NCBI GenBank assembly: GCA_034419075.1
Contig: DAOULR010000007.1
Span: forward strand, 1-64,000
DNA from: E44-bin88 sp034419075
Lineage (GTDB): Bacteria > Chloroflexota > Dehalococcoidia > Dehalococcoidales > BS750m-G39
Direction of reading: 5' to 3'
Length of the DNA stretch: 64,000 nucleotides
Below, one piece after another: positions 26,734 through 35,129 of this stretch (the first letter of the stretch is position 1; each line of letters starts with the position of its first letter). The notes beneath the pieces were generated by a model. That model had not been told where the DNA came from, searched no databases, and worked only from the letters and a program-made list of their open reading frames with translations. Position numbers and translations under genes: made by a program.

Positions 26734-27078
26734 ATGGAAAAGATGATAGCCTACTGCGGGCTAATCTGCACCGACTGCGGAGCTTTTATCGCTACCCAGA
26801 ATAACGACGACGCCAAGAGGAAAGAGGTCGCCGAGGAGTGGACTAAACAATTTAACCACGACTTTAAGCCAGAGGAGATAAACTGCGACGGCTGCATTCC
26901 TACCACCGGCAAACACGTCGGACATTGCTTCATTTGTGAAGTGAGGAAATGTGGACAGGAAAAGGGCGTGGTCAACTGCGCCTATTGCGACGATTACGCC
27001 TGCGATAAGCTGGAGAAGTACTTCGAGATGGCGCCGATGTTTCGGGCCACCCTGGACGAAATCAGAAAGGGACTGTAG
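26734..27078 (+). CDS. DUF3795-type cysteine-rich protein between atpA and atpG
   Basis: A 114-residue protein with paired cysteines: YCGLICTDCGAF at the start, NCDGCIP, HCFICEVRKCGQEKG and NCAYCDDYACDKLEKYFE. This is the Cys pattern of the DUF3795 family, predicted metal-binding proteins of unknown function frequent in anaerobes. It has an excellent ribosome-binding site (AAAAGGAGGT) and ends three bases before atpG, so it must be co-transcribed with the ATP synthase. A second member is encoded at 41351-41824. Whether it acts on the ATP synthase or merely hitchhikes is unknown. Confidence 0.8.
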   Translation: MEKMIAYCGLICTDCGAFIATQNNDDAKRKEVAEEWTKQFNHDFKPEEINCDGCIPTTGKHVGHCFICEVRKCGQEKGVVNCAYCDDYACDKLEKYFEMAPMFRATLDEIRKGL

Positions 27079-27081
27079 ATA

Positions 27082-27939
27082 TTGGCTAACATTCGCTTGA
27101 TAAAGCGGCGCATCAAGGGCGTGCAGTCCACGGCCAAGATTACGCGTGCCATGGAGATGATTGCCACCCTCAAGATGCGAAAGGCGCAGGAGCGCGGTTT
27201 GGCCGGCAGGCCCTATTCTGATAAAATTAGTCAAGTACTGGCTGACCTGGCGGCGCTTTCCCGAGGCACGGAAGCCCCACATCCTTTGCTTCGGAGCCGC
27301 CCGGTTAACAAAATCGCCGTGGTGCATATCACCCCTGACCGGGGGCTTTGCGGGGGGCTTAACGCCAACATCAACCGACTGACGGCGAATTTTATCCTGG
27401 AGCAGAGCGTACCGGTTACCCTTATCAACGTGGGCCGCAAGGGGCTGGAGTTCATGAGGCGCTACGACCGTGAGATCCTCGCCGAGTTTACCCAGCTCGG
27501 CGACCAGCCTAGCCTGCTGGACACGCTGCCGATATCGCGTATCGTTATCGATGATTATACCGACGAAGTGGTCGACCAGGTTTTCCTGGTCTATACCCAG
27601 TTTATTTCGACCATGGTACAGAAACCGTTTATGAAGCAAATCCTTCCCGTCGAACCAGCGGAGATACCCCAGGCACAGAATGTGGAATATATCTACGAAC
27701 CCAATCCGCAGGCTGTGCTGGGGGAGCTTTTGCCGCGGTTTGTCGAGATGCAGATATACCACGCTATCCTGGAATCAATCGCCAGCAAGCAGTCGGCGCA
27801 GATGGTGGCCATGCGTAACGCTACCGAGAACGCCAACGAGCTGATTGAAGACCTGACTTTGATGTATAATAAAGCTAGGCAGGAGTCAATAACCACGGAA
27901 CTGCTGGATATTACTGGCGGAGCTGCGGCTCTGGCTTAG
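27082..27939 (+). CDS. atpG: ATP synthase F1 subunit gamma
   Basis: The central rotor shaft, 285 residues. The N-terminal helix ANIRLIKRRIKGVQSTAKITRAMEMIATLKMRKAQ and the C-terminal helix SAQMVAMRNATENANELIEDLTLMYNKARQ...ITTELLDITGGAAAL are both family hallmarks. The Rossmann-like middle includes HITPDRGLCGGLNANINR. It starts with TTG three bases after the DUF3795 stop; AAAGGGA lies upstream. Confidence 0.95.
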   Translation: MANIRLIKRRIKGVQSTAKITRAMEMIATLKMRKAQERGLAGRPYSDKISQVLADLAALSRGTEAPHPLLRSRPVNKIAVVHITPDRGLCGGLNANINRLTANFILEQSVPVTLINVGRKGLEFMRRYDREILAEFTQLGDQPSLLDTLPISRIVIDDYTDEVVDQVFLVYTQFISTMVQKPFMKQILPVEPAEIPQAQNVEYIYEPNPQAVLGELLPRFVEMQIYHAILESIASKQSAQMVAMRNATENANELIEDLTLMYNKARQESITTELLDITGGAAALA

Positions 27940-27958
27940 AAGAAGGAGGATTTTTGTT

Positions 27959-28234
27959 ATGCCAATCAACGATGCTAGTTTCAAGAAGAACAGCCCGGAA
28001 ACGGTGGCGGCGCTCATGGAGTTTCTCCGCCCCAATTTCCATATCGCCTATACCCTGAATGACCTCAGGGAAGCGCTGGCCGCCAAGGGTGTCGATGTTT
28101 CTGCCGACACGCTGGAGACCCTGCTCGGTTCCCTGGAGTACGGGGGCAGAATCGTATCCCGGACGGTGGATGGGAAGACCCACTATCAGTATCGCAAGAT
28201 TCGGGGTTTTATGCCGACGAAGAAACTAAAATAG
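27959..28234 (+). CDS. Unknown 91-residue protein between atpG and atpD
   Basis: A small soluble, basic protein with no Cys. Its middle and end, IAYTLNDLREALAAKGVDVSADTLETLLGSLEYGGRIVSRTVDGKTHYQYRKIRGF, look like a winged-helix unit: two helices and a beta hairpin. I do not recognise a named family. AGAAGGAGG precedes the ATG, and atpD begins ten bases after its stop, so it belongs to the ATP synthase transcript. It may be a nucleic-acid-binding regulator or a structural add-on; neither can be shown here. Confidence 0.65.
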   Translation: MPINDASFKKNSPETVAALMEFLRPNFHIAYTLNDLREALAAKGVDVSADTLETLLGSLEYGGRIVSRTVDGKTHYQYRKIRGFMPTKKLK

Positions 28235-28243
28235 GGGGTAACT

Positions 28244-29644
28244 ATGGCCAAGGGAAAGGTAGCCCAGGTAATAGGCACGGTAGTCGATATCGAGTTCCCC
28301 CCTGACGAGCTGCCGGCCCTTTTTAACGCTATAGAGGTTACCATCGACGGGCAGAAGCTCACCCTCGAAGCCCAGGAGCATGTAGGTAATAACTGGGTAC
28401 GCTGCTTGGCGCTTTCTTCTACCGACGGGCTGCAGCGGGGGGTGGAGGCGGTGGATACCGGTGCCGCGCTGAGCGTGCCGGTGGGCAAGGAGACGCTGGG
28501 GCGCCTCTTCAACGTCATGGGCGAGGCGATAGATGAGCTGGGCGCGGTCAAGACCAAGGATAGGTGGCCCGTCCACCGCCCACCTCCATCACTGGAGGAG
28601 CAGGAGACGACCACCCAGATGTTGGAGACGGGCTTAAAGGTTATCGACTTGATTGCTCCTTTCACTAGAGGCGGCAAGGTAGGCGCCTACGGCGGCGCCG
28701 GTGTGGGCAAGACGGTTATCATCCAGGAGCTTATCCGCAACATCGCCACCGAGCACGGCGGCAACTCCGTTTTTACTGGTATCGGCGAGCGCTCCCGTGA
28801 GGGCAATGACCTCTGGGAAGAGATGAAAGAGTCGGGGGTCATCGCCAAGACGGTGATGGTCTTCGGCCAAATGAACGAGCCCCCGGGCGTGCGTCTGCGT
28901 GTGGGACTTACCGGGCTGACCATGGCCGAATATTTCCGCGATGAAGAAGGGCAGGACGTGTTGCTCTTTATCGATAACATATACCGCTATACCCTGGCGG
29001 GCATGGAGGTGTCGGCGCTTTTGGGTCGGATGCCTTCGGCGGTGGGCTACCAGCCGACGCTGGCTACTGAAGTGGGCGAGTTGGAGGAGAGGATTACCTC
29101 CACCAAGAAAGGCTCCATCACCTCGTTCCAGGCGGTCTACGTGCCTGCCGACGACTATACTGACCCGGGCGTAGCCACCACCTTCGGTCACCTCGACGGC
29201 GTGGTCGCTCTGGACCGCGCCCTGACCGAGGAGGGTATCTACCCCGCCGTGGACCCGCTGGTTTCGACCTCGCGTATTCTTGACCCCGCCATCGTCGGGG
29301 AGGAGCACTATGAGGTGGCGCGGGGGGTGCAAAAAGTGCTGCAGCGCTACAAGGACCTGCAGGATATCATCGCCATCCTCGGCATTGAGGAGCTGAGCGA
29401 GGAGGACAAGCTCAATGTGGCGCGCGCCCGACGCATCCGCAGGTTCTTATCTCAGCCCATGTTCGTCGCCGAGAACTTCACCGGACGCTCGGGTAAGTAC
29501 GTGCCCATCGCCGAGACGGTGCGCGGCTTCAAAGAGATTCTGGAGGGCCAGCACGACACGCTGCCTGAACAGGCTTTCTATATGGTCGGTACCATCGATG
29601 AGGCGGTGGAGGCGGCCAAGGGTTTGACGTCAGAGGTAGCTTAA
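28244..29644 (+). CDS. atpD: ATP synthase F1 subunit beta
   Basis: The catalytic subunit, 466 residues. The P loop is GGAGVGKTV, followed by GIGERSREGNDLWEEM with the catalytic Glu region. Walker B is VLLFIDNIYRYT. SALLGRMPSAVGYQPTLATEVGELEERI is the highly conserved block, and LSEEDKLNVARARRIRRFLSQPMFVAE the C-terminal DELSEED-like helix region, here reading ELSEEDK. It starts ten bases after the 91-residue gene and its TAA abuts the atpC ATG. Confidence 0.97.
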   Translation: MAKGKVAQVIGTVVDIEFPPDELPALFNAIEVTIDGQKLTLEAQEHVGNNWVRCLALSSTDGLQRGVEAVDTGAALSVPVGKETLGRLFNVMGEAIDELGAVKTKDRWPVHRPPPSLEEQETTTQMLETGLKVIDLIAPFTRGGKVGAYGGAGVGKTVIIQELIRNIATEHGGNSVFTGIGERSREGNDLWEEMKESGVIAKTVMVFGQMNEPPGVRLRVGLTGLTMAEYFRDEEGQDVLLFIDNIYRYTLAGMEVSALLGRMPSAVGYQPTLATEVGELEERITSTKKGSITSFQAVYVPADDYTDPGVATTFGHLDGVVALDRALTEEGIYPAVDPLVSTSRILDPAIVGEEHYEVARGVQKVLQRYKDLQDIIAILGIEELSEEDKLNVARARRIRRFLSQPMFVAENFTGRSGKYVPIAETVRGFKEILEGQHDTLPEQAFYMVGTIDEAVEAAKGLTSEVA

Positions 29645-30073
29645 ATGGCAACCACCAAGCTCGATATTGTTACCGCAGAGCGAGAGGTCTTTTCCGACGA
29701 AGTGGATGAGGTCGTGGCTGATGGGGTGGAAGGCCAGCTGGGCATCCTGCCCCACCACGCTCCGCTGATGACCACGCTTATGCCCGGAGAGCTTTTGATT
29801 AAGAAGGGTGGGGAGGAGTTTTATCTGGCGATTAGCGGGGGCTTTATCGAGGTGCGCCCCGACAGAGTCATTGTCCTGGCAGACGCCGCCGAGAGGGTGG
29901 AGGAAATCGATATCGCCCGTGCTGAGGAAGCCAAGCGCCGTGCCGAACAGAGGCTGGCCGAAAGGCCTCCGGGAGTGGATACGGCCCGGGCTGAGGCGGC
30001 TTTGCGTCGTTCTCTGATCAGGCTGCGGGTTGCGGAGAGAAGGCGGAGGCGAAGGCCTGCCGTCCAGACTTAG
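29645..30073 (+). CDS. atpC: ATP synthase F1 subunit epsilon
   Basis: A 142-residue rotor subunit and inhibitor of ATP hydrolysis. The N-terminal beta sandwich has KLDIVTAEREVFSDEVDEVVADGVEGQLGILPHHAPLMTTL, and a C-terminal two-helix domain is rich in Ala, Glu and Arg, ending in an Arg-rich tail. No spacer separates it from atpD. It is the last gene of the operon. The 109 bases to the convergent khpA end hold no strong terminator that I can see. Confidence 0.94.
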   Translation: MATTKLDIVTAEREVFSDEVDEVVADGVEGQLGILPHHAPLMTTLMPGELLIKKGGEEFYLAISGGFIEVRPDRVIVLADAAERVEEIDIARAEEAKRRAEQRLAERPPGVDTARAEAALRRSLIRLRVAERRRRRRPAVQT

Positions 30074-30182
30074 GCATTAGACTTCAGGGTCCTCAAGAGC
30101 GCAGTTGACGCTAACTCCCCAGAGGCAGTGTTTTACCTACGGCGATATATTCCCGCCGAACGATTTTGCTGGTTTTAAGCGG

Positions 30183-30410
30183 TTAGATAATCTCTAGAGT
30201 GGCGCGGGTACCCGCCTTGGCGGCGATTACTCTGAGCAGGGTGCGCATGGCTTGAGCGACACGACCTTGCTTGCCAATAACCCTTCCCTTGTCGTCATCG
30301 GCGACCTGCAGTTTCAGGGTGGTACCCTGTTCGTCGGTCTCCTCGGTGACAACTACGTCGTCAGGCGCATTGACAATGGCTTTGGCGATGTATTCAACTA
30401 GTTCTTTCAT
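30183..30410 (-). CDS. khpA: KH-domain RNA-binding protein KhpA
   Basis: A 75-residue single KH domain protein. The core is DDDKGRVIGKQGRVAQAMRTLLRVIAAKAG, with the GxxG loop as GKQG. KhpA proteins bind RNA and, with KhpB in Firmicutes, affect cell division and translation. Its ATG overlaps the rpsP stop as ATGA, the usual rpsP-khpA arrangement. rimM, trmD and rplS, which often follow, are absent. Confidence 0.92.
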   Translation of the reverse strand: MKELVEYIAKAIVNAPDDVVVTEETDEQGTTLKLQVADDDKGRVIGKQGRVAQAMRTLLRVIAAKAGTRATLEII

Positions 30411-31003
30411 GTCGCCTCCTTGGGTGTTTCGGTTTGTTCTTCGCCAGCTTCCGGGGTTTCGGAGGCGCTGGCTTCGGGTGCCTCAGCAACTTCAGCCTTC
30501 GTCTCTTCGGTGGCTTCAGGCTTCTCCGCAGGCGCTTCTGCCTTGGGTTCTTCAGCAGAGGCTTCCGCCTCTGACTCAGCCTTCGGTGCTTCAGCAGCCT
30601 CAGGCTCCTCCGCAGGGGCTGTTGCCTCTGCTTTAGGTTCCTCGGCGGCTTCAGCCTTCGGGGCTTCCTCGGCTTTGGCGGTGGCAGCTTTAGCCTTCTT
30701 CTTGCTCGCTTTCGGTTTACCAGGGGTGCCGGCCTTCATCCTCTCTTTCCTGTCGGTGGGCTCTTCGATGATGCCGGCCTTAGCCAGTAGTCTGGCGGCG
30801 GTATCGGTGGGCTGAGCTCCCTGTTTCAGCCAGGCCGATGCCTGCTCCTCATCAACAACCAGTGTCTCGGGGTCGGTCAGGGGATTATAGTGGCCAATGA
30901 CGGCGATGAACGCTCCGTCGCGGGGGGCGCGAGAATCGGCTACCACCAGTCTATAGCTGGGTTGCTTTTTAGCTCCAATACGTCGCAGTCTAATCTTTAC
31001 CAA
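30407..31003 (-). CDS. rpsP: Ribosomal protein S16 with a long Ala/Glu-rich tail
   Basis: Residues 1-80 are a normal bS16: VKIRLRRIGAKKQPSYRLVVADSR, then GHYNPLTDPETLVVDEEQASAWLKQGAQPTDTAARLLAKAG. The protein then continues to 198 residues, about twice the usual length. After a basic linker (KPKASKKKAKAATAK) comes roughly 100 residues of low-complexity Ala, Glu, Pro and Lys (EEPKAEA-type repeats). Such tails occur on S16 of some other phyla but are long here. The start is TTG with GAGGA seven bases upstream. A clear promoter lies 37 bases upstream. Confidence 0.93.
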   Translation of the reverse strand: MVKIRLRRIGAKKQPSYRLVVADSRAPRDGAFIAVIGHYNPLTDPETLVVDEEQASAWLKQGAQPTDTAARLLAKAGIIEEPTDRKERMKAGTPGKPKASKKKAKAATAKAEEAPKAEAAEEPKAEATAPAEEPEAAEAPKAESEAEASAEEPKAEAPAEKPEATEETKAEVAEAPEASASETPEAGEEQTETPKEAT

Positions 31004-31039
31004 ATCTTATTCCTCGTCCTTTTTTAGGTTTTACGCCTT

Positions 31040-31068
31040 ATTATGCGGTATTATACGCTTACTGTCAA
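31040..31068 (-). promoter_or_regulatory. Promoter of rpsP-khpA
   Basis: On the minus strand, TTGACA (31063-31068) and CATAAT (31040-31045) are separated by 17 bases. A second TATAAT-like sequence lies within the spacer. The leader to the TTG start is about 30 bases and contains GAGGA. Confidence 0.6.
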
Positions 31069-31083
31069 TGGTGAGGGGTAAGG

Positions 31084-31113
31084 TTGTCATCACGCTATCC
31101 TGTCGCTTATAAT
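31084..31113 (+). promoter_or_regulatory. Promoter of the nfi-prfB operon predicting a leaderless mRNA
   Basis: TTGTCA (31084-31089) and TATAAT (31108-31113) are 18 bases apart. Six bases follow before the in-frame GTG at 31120, so transcription should begin at that codon. An alternative TTG start at 31084 would overlap the -35 box. Confidence 0.6.
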
Positions 31114-31119
31114 CGGATT

Positions 31120-31830
31120 GTGAAAGTTGGCAGCTTACACGGCTGGCGGGTGAGTCCCTCTCAGGCTGCGGAGATACAGCTGAAGATGGCGTCGCTGGTC
31201 TCCAGAACTAACGAGCTGACTAGCCCGCGCTATATCGCGGGCGTGGATATATCAGTCGACCGAGCGCGGGGGATGGGCCGGGGGGCGGTGGTGGTTCTTA
31301 GCTACCCGGAGCTTGAAATCGCCGAAGTCCAAAAAATAGAGGACAGCATTGACTTTCCTTATGTCCCCGGGCTGCTGTCATTCCGGGAAGCGCCGATAAC
31401 ACTGGCTGCCTGCGCTAAACTTGAAATTACCCCCGACCTTTTCCTGGTGGATGGGCAGGGGGTTGCCCACCCCAGGCGGCTGGGGCTGGCTTCTCATTTG
31501 GGGCTTTTTCTGGATAGGCCGACCATCGGCTGCGCCAAGTCACGGCTCATCGGCAGTCACTTCGAGCCTGCTCAGGAAGCGGGCAGCCACGCCGAGCTAT
31601 TGGATAAGGATGAGGTGATTGGCGCCGCTTTGCGCACCAAGGCGGAGGTAAATCCGATATACGTCTCCATCGGGCATAAGGTCGACCTGGAGAGTGCTAT
31701 CTACTGGACTTTACAGTGCTGCCAGGGCTACCGTTTGCCCGAGCCTACCCGCCTGGCCCATCTGGCGGCGGGGGGCAATCTGAGTCAAAAGGATAGTAAT
31801 GCAGCTGGACTACAGCGGAGGCTTTTATAG
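31120..31830 (+). CDS. nfi: Endonuclease V
   Basis: The enzyme nicks DNA one base 3' to deaminated bases such as hypoxanthine. From GTG 31120 it has 236 residues. Active-site acids are visible in YIAGVDISV, DLFLVDGQGVAHPRRLGLASHLG (family hallmark) and KVDLESAIYWTLQCCQGYRLPEPTRLAH. GLLSFREAP and PTIGCAKSRLIG also match. The frame is open to a TTG at 31084, but promoter geometry and the protein start VKVGSLHGW favour GTG 31120. Its stop directly precedes the prfB ATG. Confidence 0.92.
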   Translation: MKVGSLHGWRVSPSQAAEIQLKMASLVSRTNELTSPRYIAGVDISVDRARGMGRGAVVVLSYPELEIAEVQKIEDSIDFPYVPGLLSFREAPITLAACAKLEITPDLFLVDGQGVAHPRRLGLASHLGLFLDRPTIGCAKSRLIGSHFEPAQEAGSHAELLDKDEVIGAALRTKAEVNPIYVSIGHKVDLESAIYWTLQCCQGYRLPEPTRLAHLAAGGNLSQKDSNAAGLQRRLL

Positions 31831-32923
31831 ATGCAGGAAATAAGGGACAAGCTGGAGGACCTGCAGGCTCGAATCTCTATGGCCATGGTGCATCTTTGAC
31901 ATCGCCGCCAGAGAGAAAGAGATTCTAAAATTAGAAAAGAAATCAGCCGAGCCCGACTTTTGGTCTGACCAGGCAAGAGCGCAGGAGGTTATGCGCCAGC
32001 TTGCCGAGCAGAAGAGGGTGGTGGAGCGGTGGCGGGGGGTGGAAAAGGAGGCGGCTGACGCCGCCGAGCTCATCGCGCTCGACGACAGCTCGCTTGAGGC
32101 CGAGATTGAATCGGAAGTAAACAAGCTGGCCTCCCGTCTCGATGAGATGGAGCTGGAGAGGGCCTTCAGCGGTGACTATGACGACCGGAATGCCATTCTC
32201 TCCATCCATGCTGGGGCGGGGGGCACCGAATCGCAGGACTGGGCGCAGATGCTGATGCGGATGTACCTGCGTTGGGCAGAGCGCCGCGGCTATAATGCCG
32301 AGGTGCTCGATGTTTCACCGGGGGAGGAGGCGGGGATAAAGAGCGCCGTCATCGATGTCAGCGGCGATTACGCCACTGGTTACCTGAAATCGGAACACGG
32401 CGTCCATCGGCTGGTGCGGCTTTCCCCCTTCGACGCCGACCACGCCCGCCATACCTCGTTCGCCCTGGTGGAGGTGATGCCCGAAGCCGAGGCCGATGTC
32501 GATGTTAAGATAGCCTCTGAAGACTTGAAGGTGGAAACCTTTCGTTCCAGCGGGCCTGGAGGTCAGCATATGCAGAAGACGAGCAGCGCGGTGAGGCTGA
32601 CCCACCTGCCCACGGGCTTAACGGTTTCCTGTCAGAGCGAGCGCTCCCAGCACCAGAATAAAGAGATTGCCATGAAGATACTGCTCTCCCGCCTTCTGGA
32701 GGTAGAATTGGAAAAGCGGGCGGAGGAAAGGGCCAAGCTCAAGGGGCAGCGGATTGAAGCGGGGTGGGGCAACCAGATACGGAGCTATGTCATCCACCCC
32801 TATAAGATGGTCAAAGACCACCGCACTGAATACCAGAGCGGCGACACTGAGGCCGTGCTCGACGGAGAGCTGGACGGTTTTATCTCCGCCTACCTGCGCT
32901 CTATAATGGGTGAAGAAGGATGA
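31831..32923 (+). CDS. prfB: Peptide chain release factor 2, made by programmed +1 frameshifting
   Basis: The gene starts at ATG 31831 immediately after nfi. After 22 codons the zero frame meets CTT TGA C at 31894-31900; shifting +1 at CTT continues as DIAAREKEILKLEKKSAEPDFW, the conserved RF2 N-terminus. The full product is about 363 residues, the normal size. The RF2 recognition tripeptide SPF occurs in VRLSPFDADHARHTSF and the catalytic GGQ in SSGPGGQHMQKTSSAVR. RF2 reads UGA and UAA, so the in-frame UGA provides autoregulation. The stimulatory Shine-Dalgarno-like element is weak here (GGTG, three bases before CTT). Confidence 0.96.
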
Positions 32924-34020
32924 AGAAGAGATTCGCGATAATAGCCCTGCTGTTTTGCCTGACGCTGGCGGTGTTAAGCCCCGTTATCGCCCAGGCACAG
33001 GGCGAACTGACCGTAATCGACAGCAGCGCCGAAGCCGATTTTCCCTACCGTATGACTTTCAGCCTGTCGGCACAGAGCAACGTTGATATCACCGATATTC
33101 GCCTCTGCTACTCCGTTGACCGTACCAGCTTCGCCGATATCTTCAGCGAGGCCGTAGTGGACTTCGTCCCAGCTACTGACGTGGATGTCAGCTGGAGCCT
33201 GGAGATGGTGATGTTGGGTGGGCTGCCGCCCGGTTCCAGTCTGGAGTACTGGTGGAAGATAGAGGATGCCAGTGGCGCCAGCCTGGAAACGGAGCCAGCC
33301 AGCGCCCGCTTCGACGACACCCGCTATGCGTGGAGTAGCCTGACCGAGGGGCAGATAACGCTCTACTGCTACCAGGACGATGAGGACTTTGTCAACGAGC
33401 TGATGGAGGCTGCTCAAGCAGCGCTGGCGCGGCTAGCGGCGGATACGGGCGCCGAGCTGGAGAAGCCAGCCCAGTTCTATATCTACGCCAACTCTACCGA
33501 TTTACAAGGGGCGATGATTCACCCCCAGGAGTGGACGGGTGGGGTGGCTTATACGCGACACGGTATTATCGCCATAGGCATTGCCCCCACCAACATCAGC
33601 TGGGGCAAAAGGGCGATTGCTCACGAGCTGGCGCACATGGTCGTCGACCAGATTACGCTTAACCCCTATAACGAGCTGCCCACCTGGCTGGAGGAGGGGC
33701 TGGCCGTGTATGCCGAAGGGGATATGCAATCCGAATTCGCTTCCCGTCTGGAGGAGGCGGTAAATACCGACAGCCTTATCTCGGTGCAGGGCCTTTGCAG
33801 TCCCTTTTCTGCCTATTCCGATGTTGCCACGCTCGGTTACGCTCAGAGCCGCAGCCTGGTGGAATACCTTATCACTAGCTATGGTCAGGCTAAAATGCTG
33901 GAACTATGGAATACATTCAGCCAGGGCAGCAGTTACGACGCTGCTCTAGAGACGGTCTACGGCTTCGACATGGATACCTTGGATAGCCTTTGGCAGGACT
34001 ATGTCCGCCAGAAATATTAA
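32920..34020 (+). CDS. Secreted peptidase MA-like metalloprotease
   Basis: A 366-residue exported protein. Residues 1-27 form a signal peptide (basic MKKR, a hydrophobic core, then AQAQG). A beta-rich domain follows. The zinc site is IAHELAHMVVDQ (HExxH) with ELPTWLEEGLAVYAEG downstream giving the third ligand Glu, the gluzincin pattern of the peptidase MA family. No lipobox is seen. The ATG overlaps the prfB stop (ATGA). The substrate is unknown; the family is common in Chloroflexota. Confidence 0.85.
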   Translation: MKKRFAIIALLFCLTLAVLSPVIAQAQGELTVIDSSAEADFPYRMTFSLSAQSNVDITDIRLCYSVDRTSFADIFSEAVVDFVPATDVDVSWSLEMVMLGGLPPGSSLEYWWKIEDASGASLETEPASARFDDTRYAWSSLTEGQITLYCYQDDEDFVNELMEAAQAALARLAADTGAELEKPAQFYIYANSTDLQGAMIHPQEWTGGVAYTRHGIIAIGIAPTNISWGKRAIAHELAHMVVDQITLNPYNELPTWLEEGLAVYAEGDMQSEFASRLEEAVNTDSLISVQGLCSPFSAYSDVATLGYAQSRSLVEYLITSYGQAKMLELWNTFSQGSSYDAALETVYGFDMDTLDSLWQDYVRQKY

Positions 34021-34034
34021 TGAGCGAGAGAAGG

Positions 34035-34727
34035 ATGGCGAATAAGTCCTTTACCATACACGATTTGCCTCCCTCAGAGAGACCCCGGGAGAGGCTGCAG
34101 AAGCTGGGTGCGGAGGCCCTTTCGGCGCAGGAGATACTGGCGGTGATACTGGGGCGGGGGGTCTCTGGAGAATCGGTTATGGTGACCGCCCAGAGGCTCT
34201 TATCCAGATTCGAGAACCTGAAGGGTATCGCCGAGGCCTCGGTTGAGGAGCTTTCTCAGCTGCGTGGCGTCGGCATCGCCAAAGCGGCCCAGATTAAAGC
34301 CGCCTTCGAACTGGCCAACCGCCTCGACGGCTATGCCCAGAGTGGAGTTAAAACAGTAGTTAAGACCCCCGAGGACGTAATCGGGGTGGTGGGGGGAAGG
34401 CTGCGGGGCAAAAAGAAGGAGTATTTCCTGGCGCTTTTGCTGGACACACGAAATCAGCTGATAAAAGTGGCCGAGATTTCCGTGGGCAGCCTAGATTCAA
34501 GCATCGTTCATCCCCGTGAGGTCTTCAAGGAGGCAATCTCCGCCAGCGCCGCTGCCGTTATCTTTGCCCATAACCACCCCTCGGGCGACGCCGAAGCCTC
34601 GCCCGATGACATAAATCTGACCAAGAGGCTGGCCGAGGCGGGAGAGCTGGTGGGCATAGATGTTCTGGACCATATCATAATCGCTGGCAAGAGATTTTTA
34701 AGCTTAAAGAGGGAAGGGTTTTTCTAG
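34035..34727 (+). CDS. radC: RadC family JAB-domain protein
   Basis: A 230-residue protein. An N-terminal helix-hairpin-helix part (SVEELSQLRGVGIAKAAQIKAAFEL) precedes a JAB/MPN domain with the zinc motif IFAHNHPSGDAEASPDDINLTKRL and the acidic partner in SSIVHPREVFKEA. Despite the name, a direct repair function of RadC has been questioned. Two starts are possible: ATG 34020, overlapping the previous stop, and ATG 34035, which fits homologues beginning YTIHDLPxSERPRERL. I chose 34035. The next gene begins directly after the stop. Confidence 0.92.
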   Translation: MANKSFTIHDLPPSERPRERLQKLGAEALSAQEILAVILGRGVSGESVMVTAQRLLSRFENLKGIAEASVEELSQLRGVGIAKAAQIKAAFELANRLDGYAQSGVKTVVKTPEDVIGVVGGRLRGKKKEYFLALLLDTRNQLIKVAEISVGSLDSSIVHPREVFKEAISASAAAVIFAHNHPSGDAEASPDDINLTKRLAEAGELVGIDVLDHIIIAGKRFLSLKREGFF

Positions 34728-35129
34728 ATGAATTATTTCGCCTATGCCTCCAACCTGAACAAGAAGCAGATGCAGGAGCGCTGCCCCAACGCCAAGCTGG
34801 TTTCAGTGGCGACCTTAAGCCACTACCGCCTAGTCTTTGTCGGGTGGTCGCGGCGGTGGCGGGGCGGTTACGCTAATATCCAGCCCTTCCGTGGGGAGAG
34901 GGTAATCGGGGCGGTTTACGAAGTCTCGGAAGAGGACATGAAGAAGCTCGACAAATACGAGGACTGCCCCGGAACCTATAACCGCCTCAACGTAATCCTG
35001 AACGACGATCTAGGCCGTCGCATAGACGCGGTGACCTATATTCGGGCGGGGAGGGCTGACGCCGCACCGCCTTCCAAGGAATACCTGGCGGTAATTGAGC
35101 AGGGCTGCCGCGACTGGGGGATTATCTAG
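34728..35129 (+). CDS. Gamma-glutamylcyclotransferase-like (AIG2 fold) protein
   Basis: A 133-residue protein with the substrate loop YFAYASNLNKKQMQERCP at the N-terminus, the family's YxSN motif, and the catalytic Glu in LDKYEDCPGTYNRLNV. The GGCT fold converts gamma-glutamyl amines or peptides to 5-oxoproline. The real substrate of bacterial members is often unknown. It sits without spacer between radC and a substrate-binding protein gene. Confidence 0.8.
   Translation: MNYFAYASNLNKKQMQERCPNAKLVSVATLSHYRLVFVGWSRRWRGGYANIQPFRGERVIGAVYEVSEEDMKKLDKYEDCPGTYNRLNVILNDDLGRRIDAVTYIRAGRADAAPPSKEYLAVIEQGCRDWGII

Noticed and set aside
30074..30182. Possible terminator between atpC and khpA
   Set aside because: Only four- to five-base stems were found, none followed by a T run.
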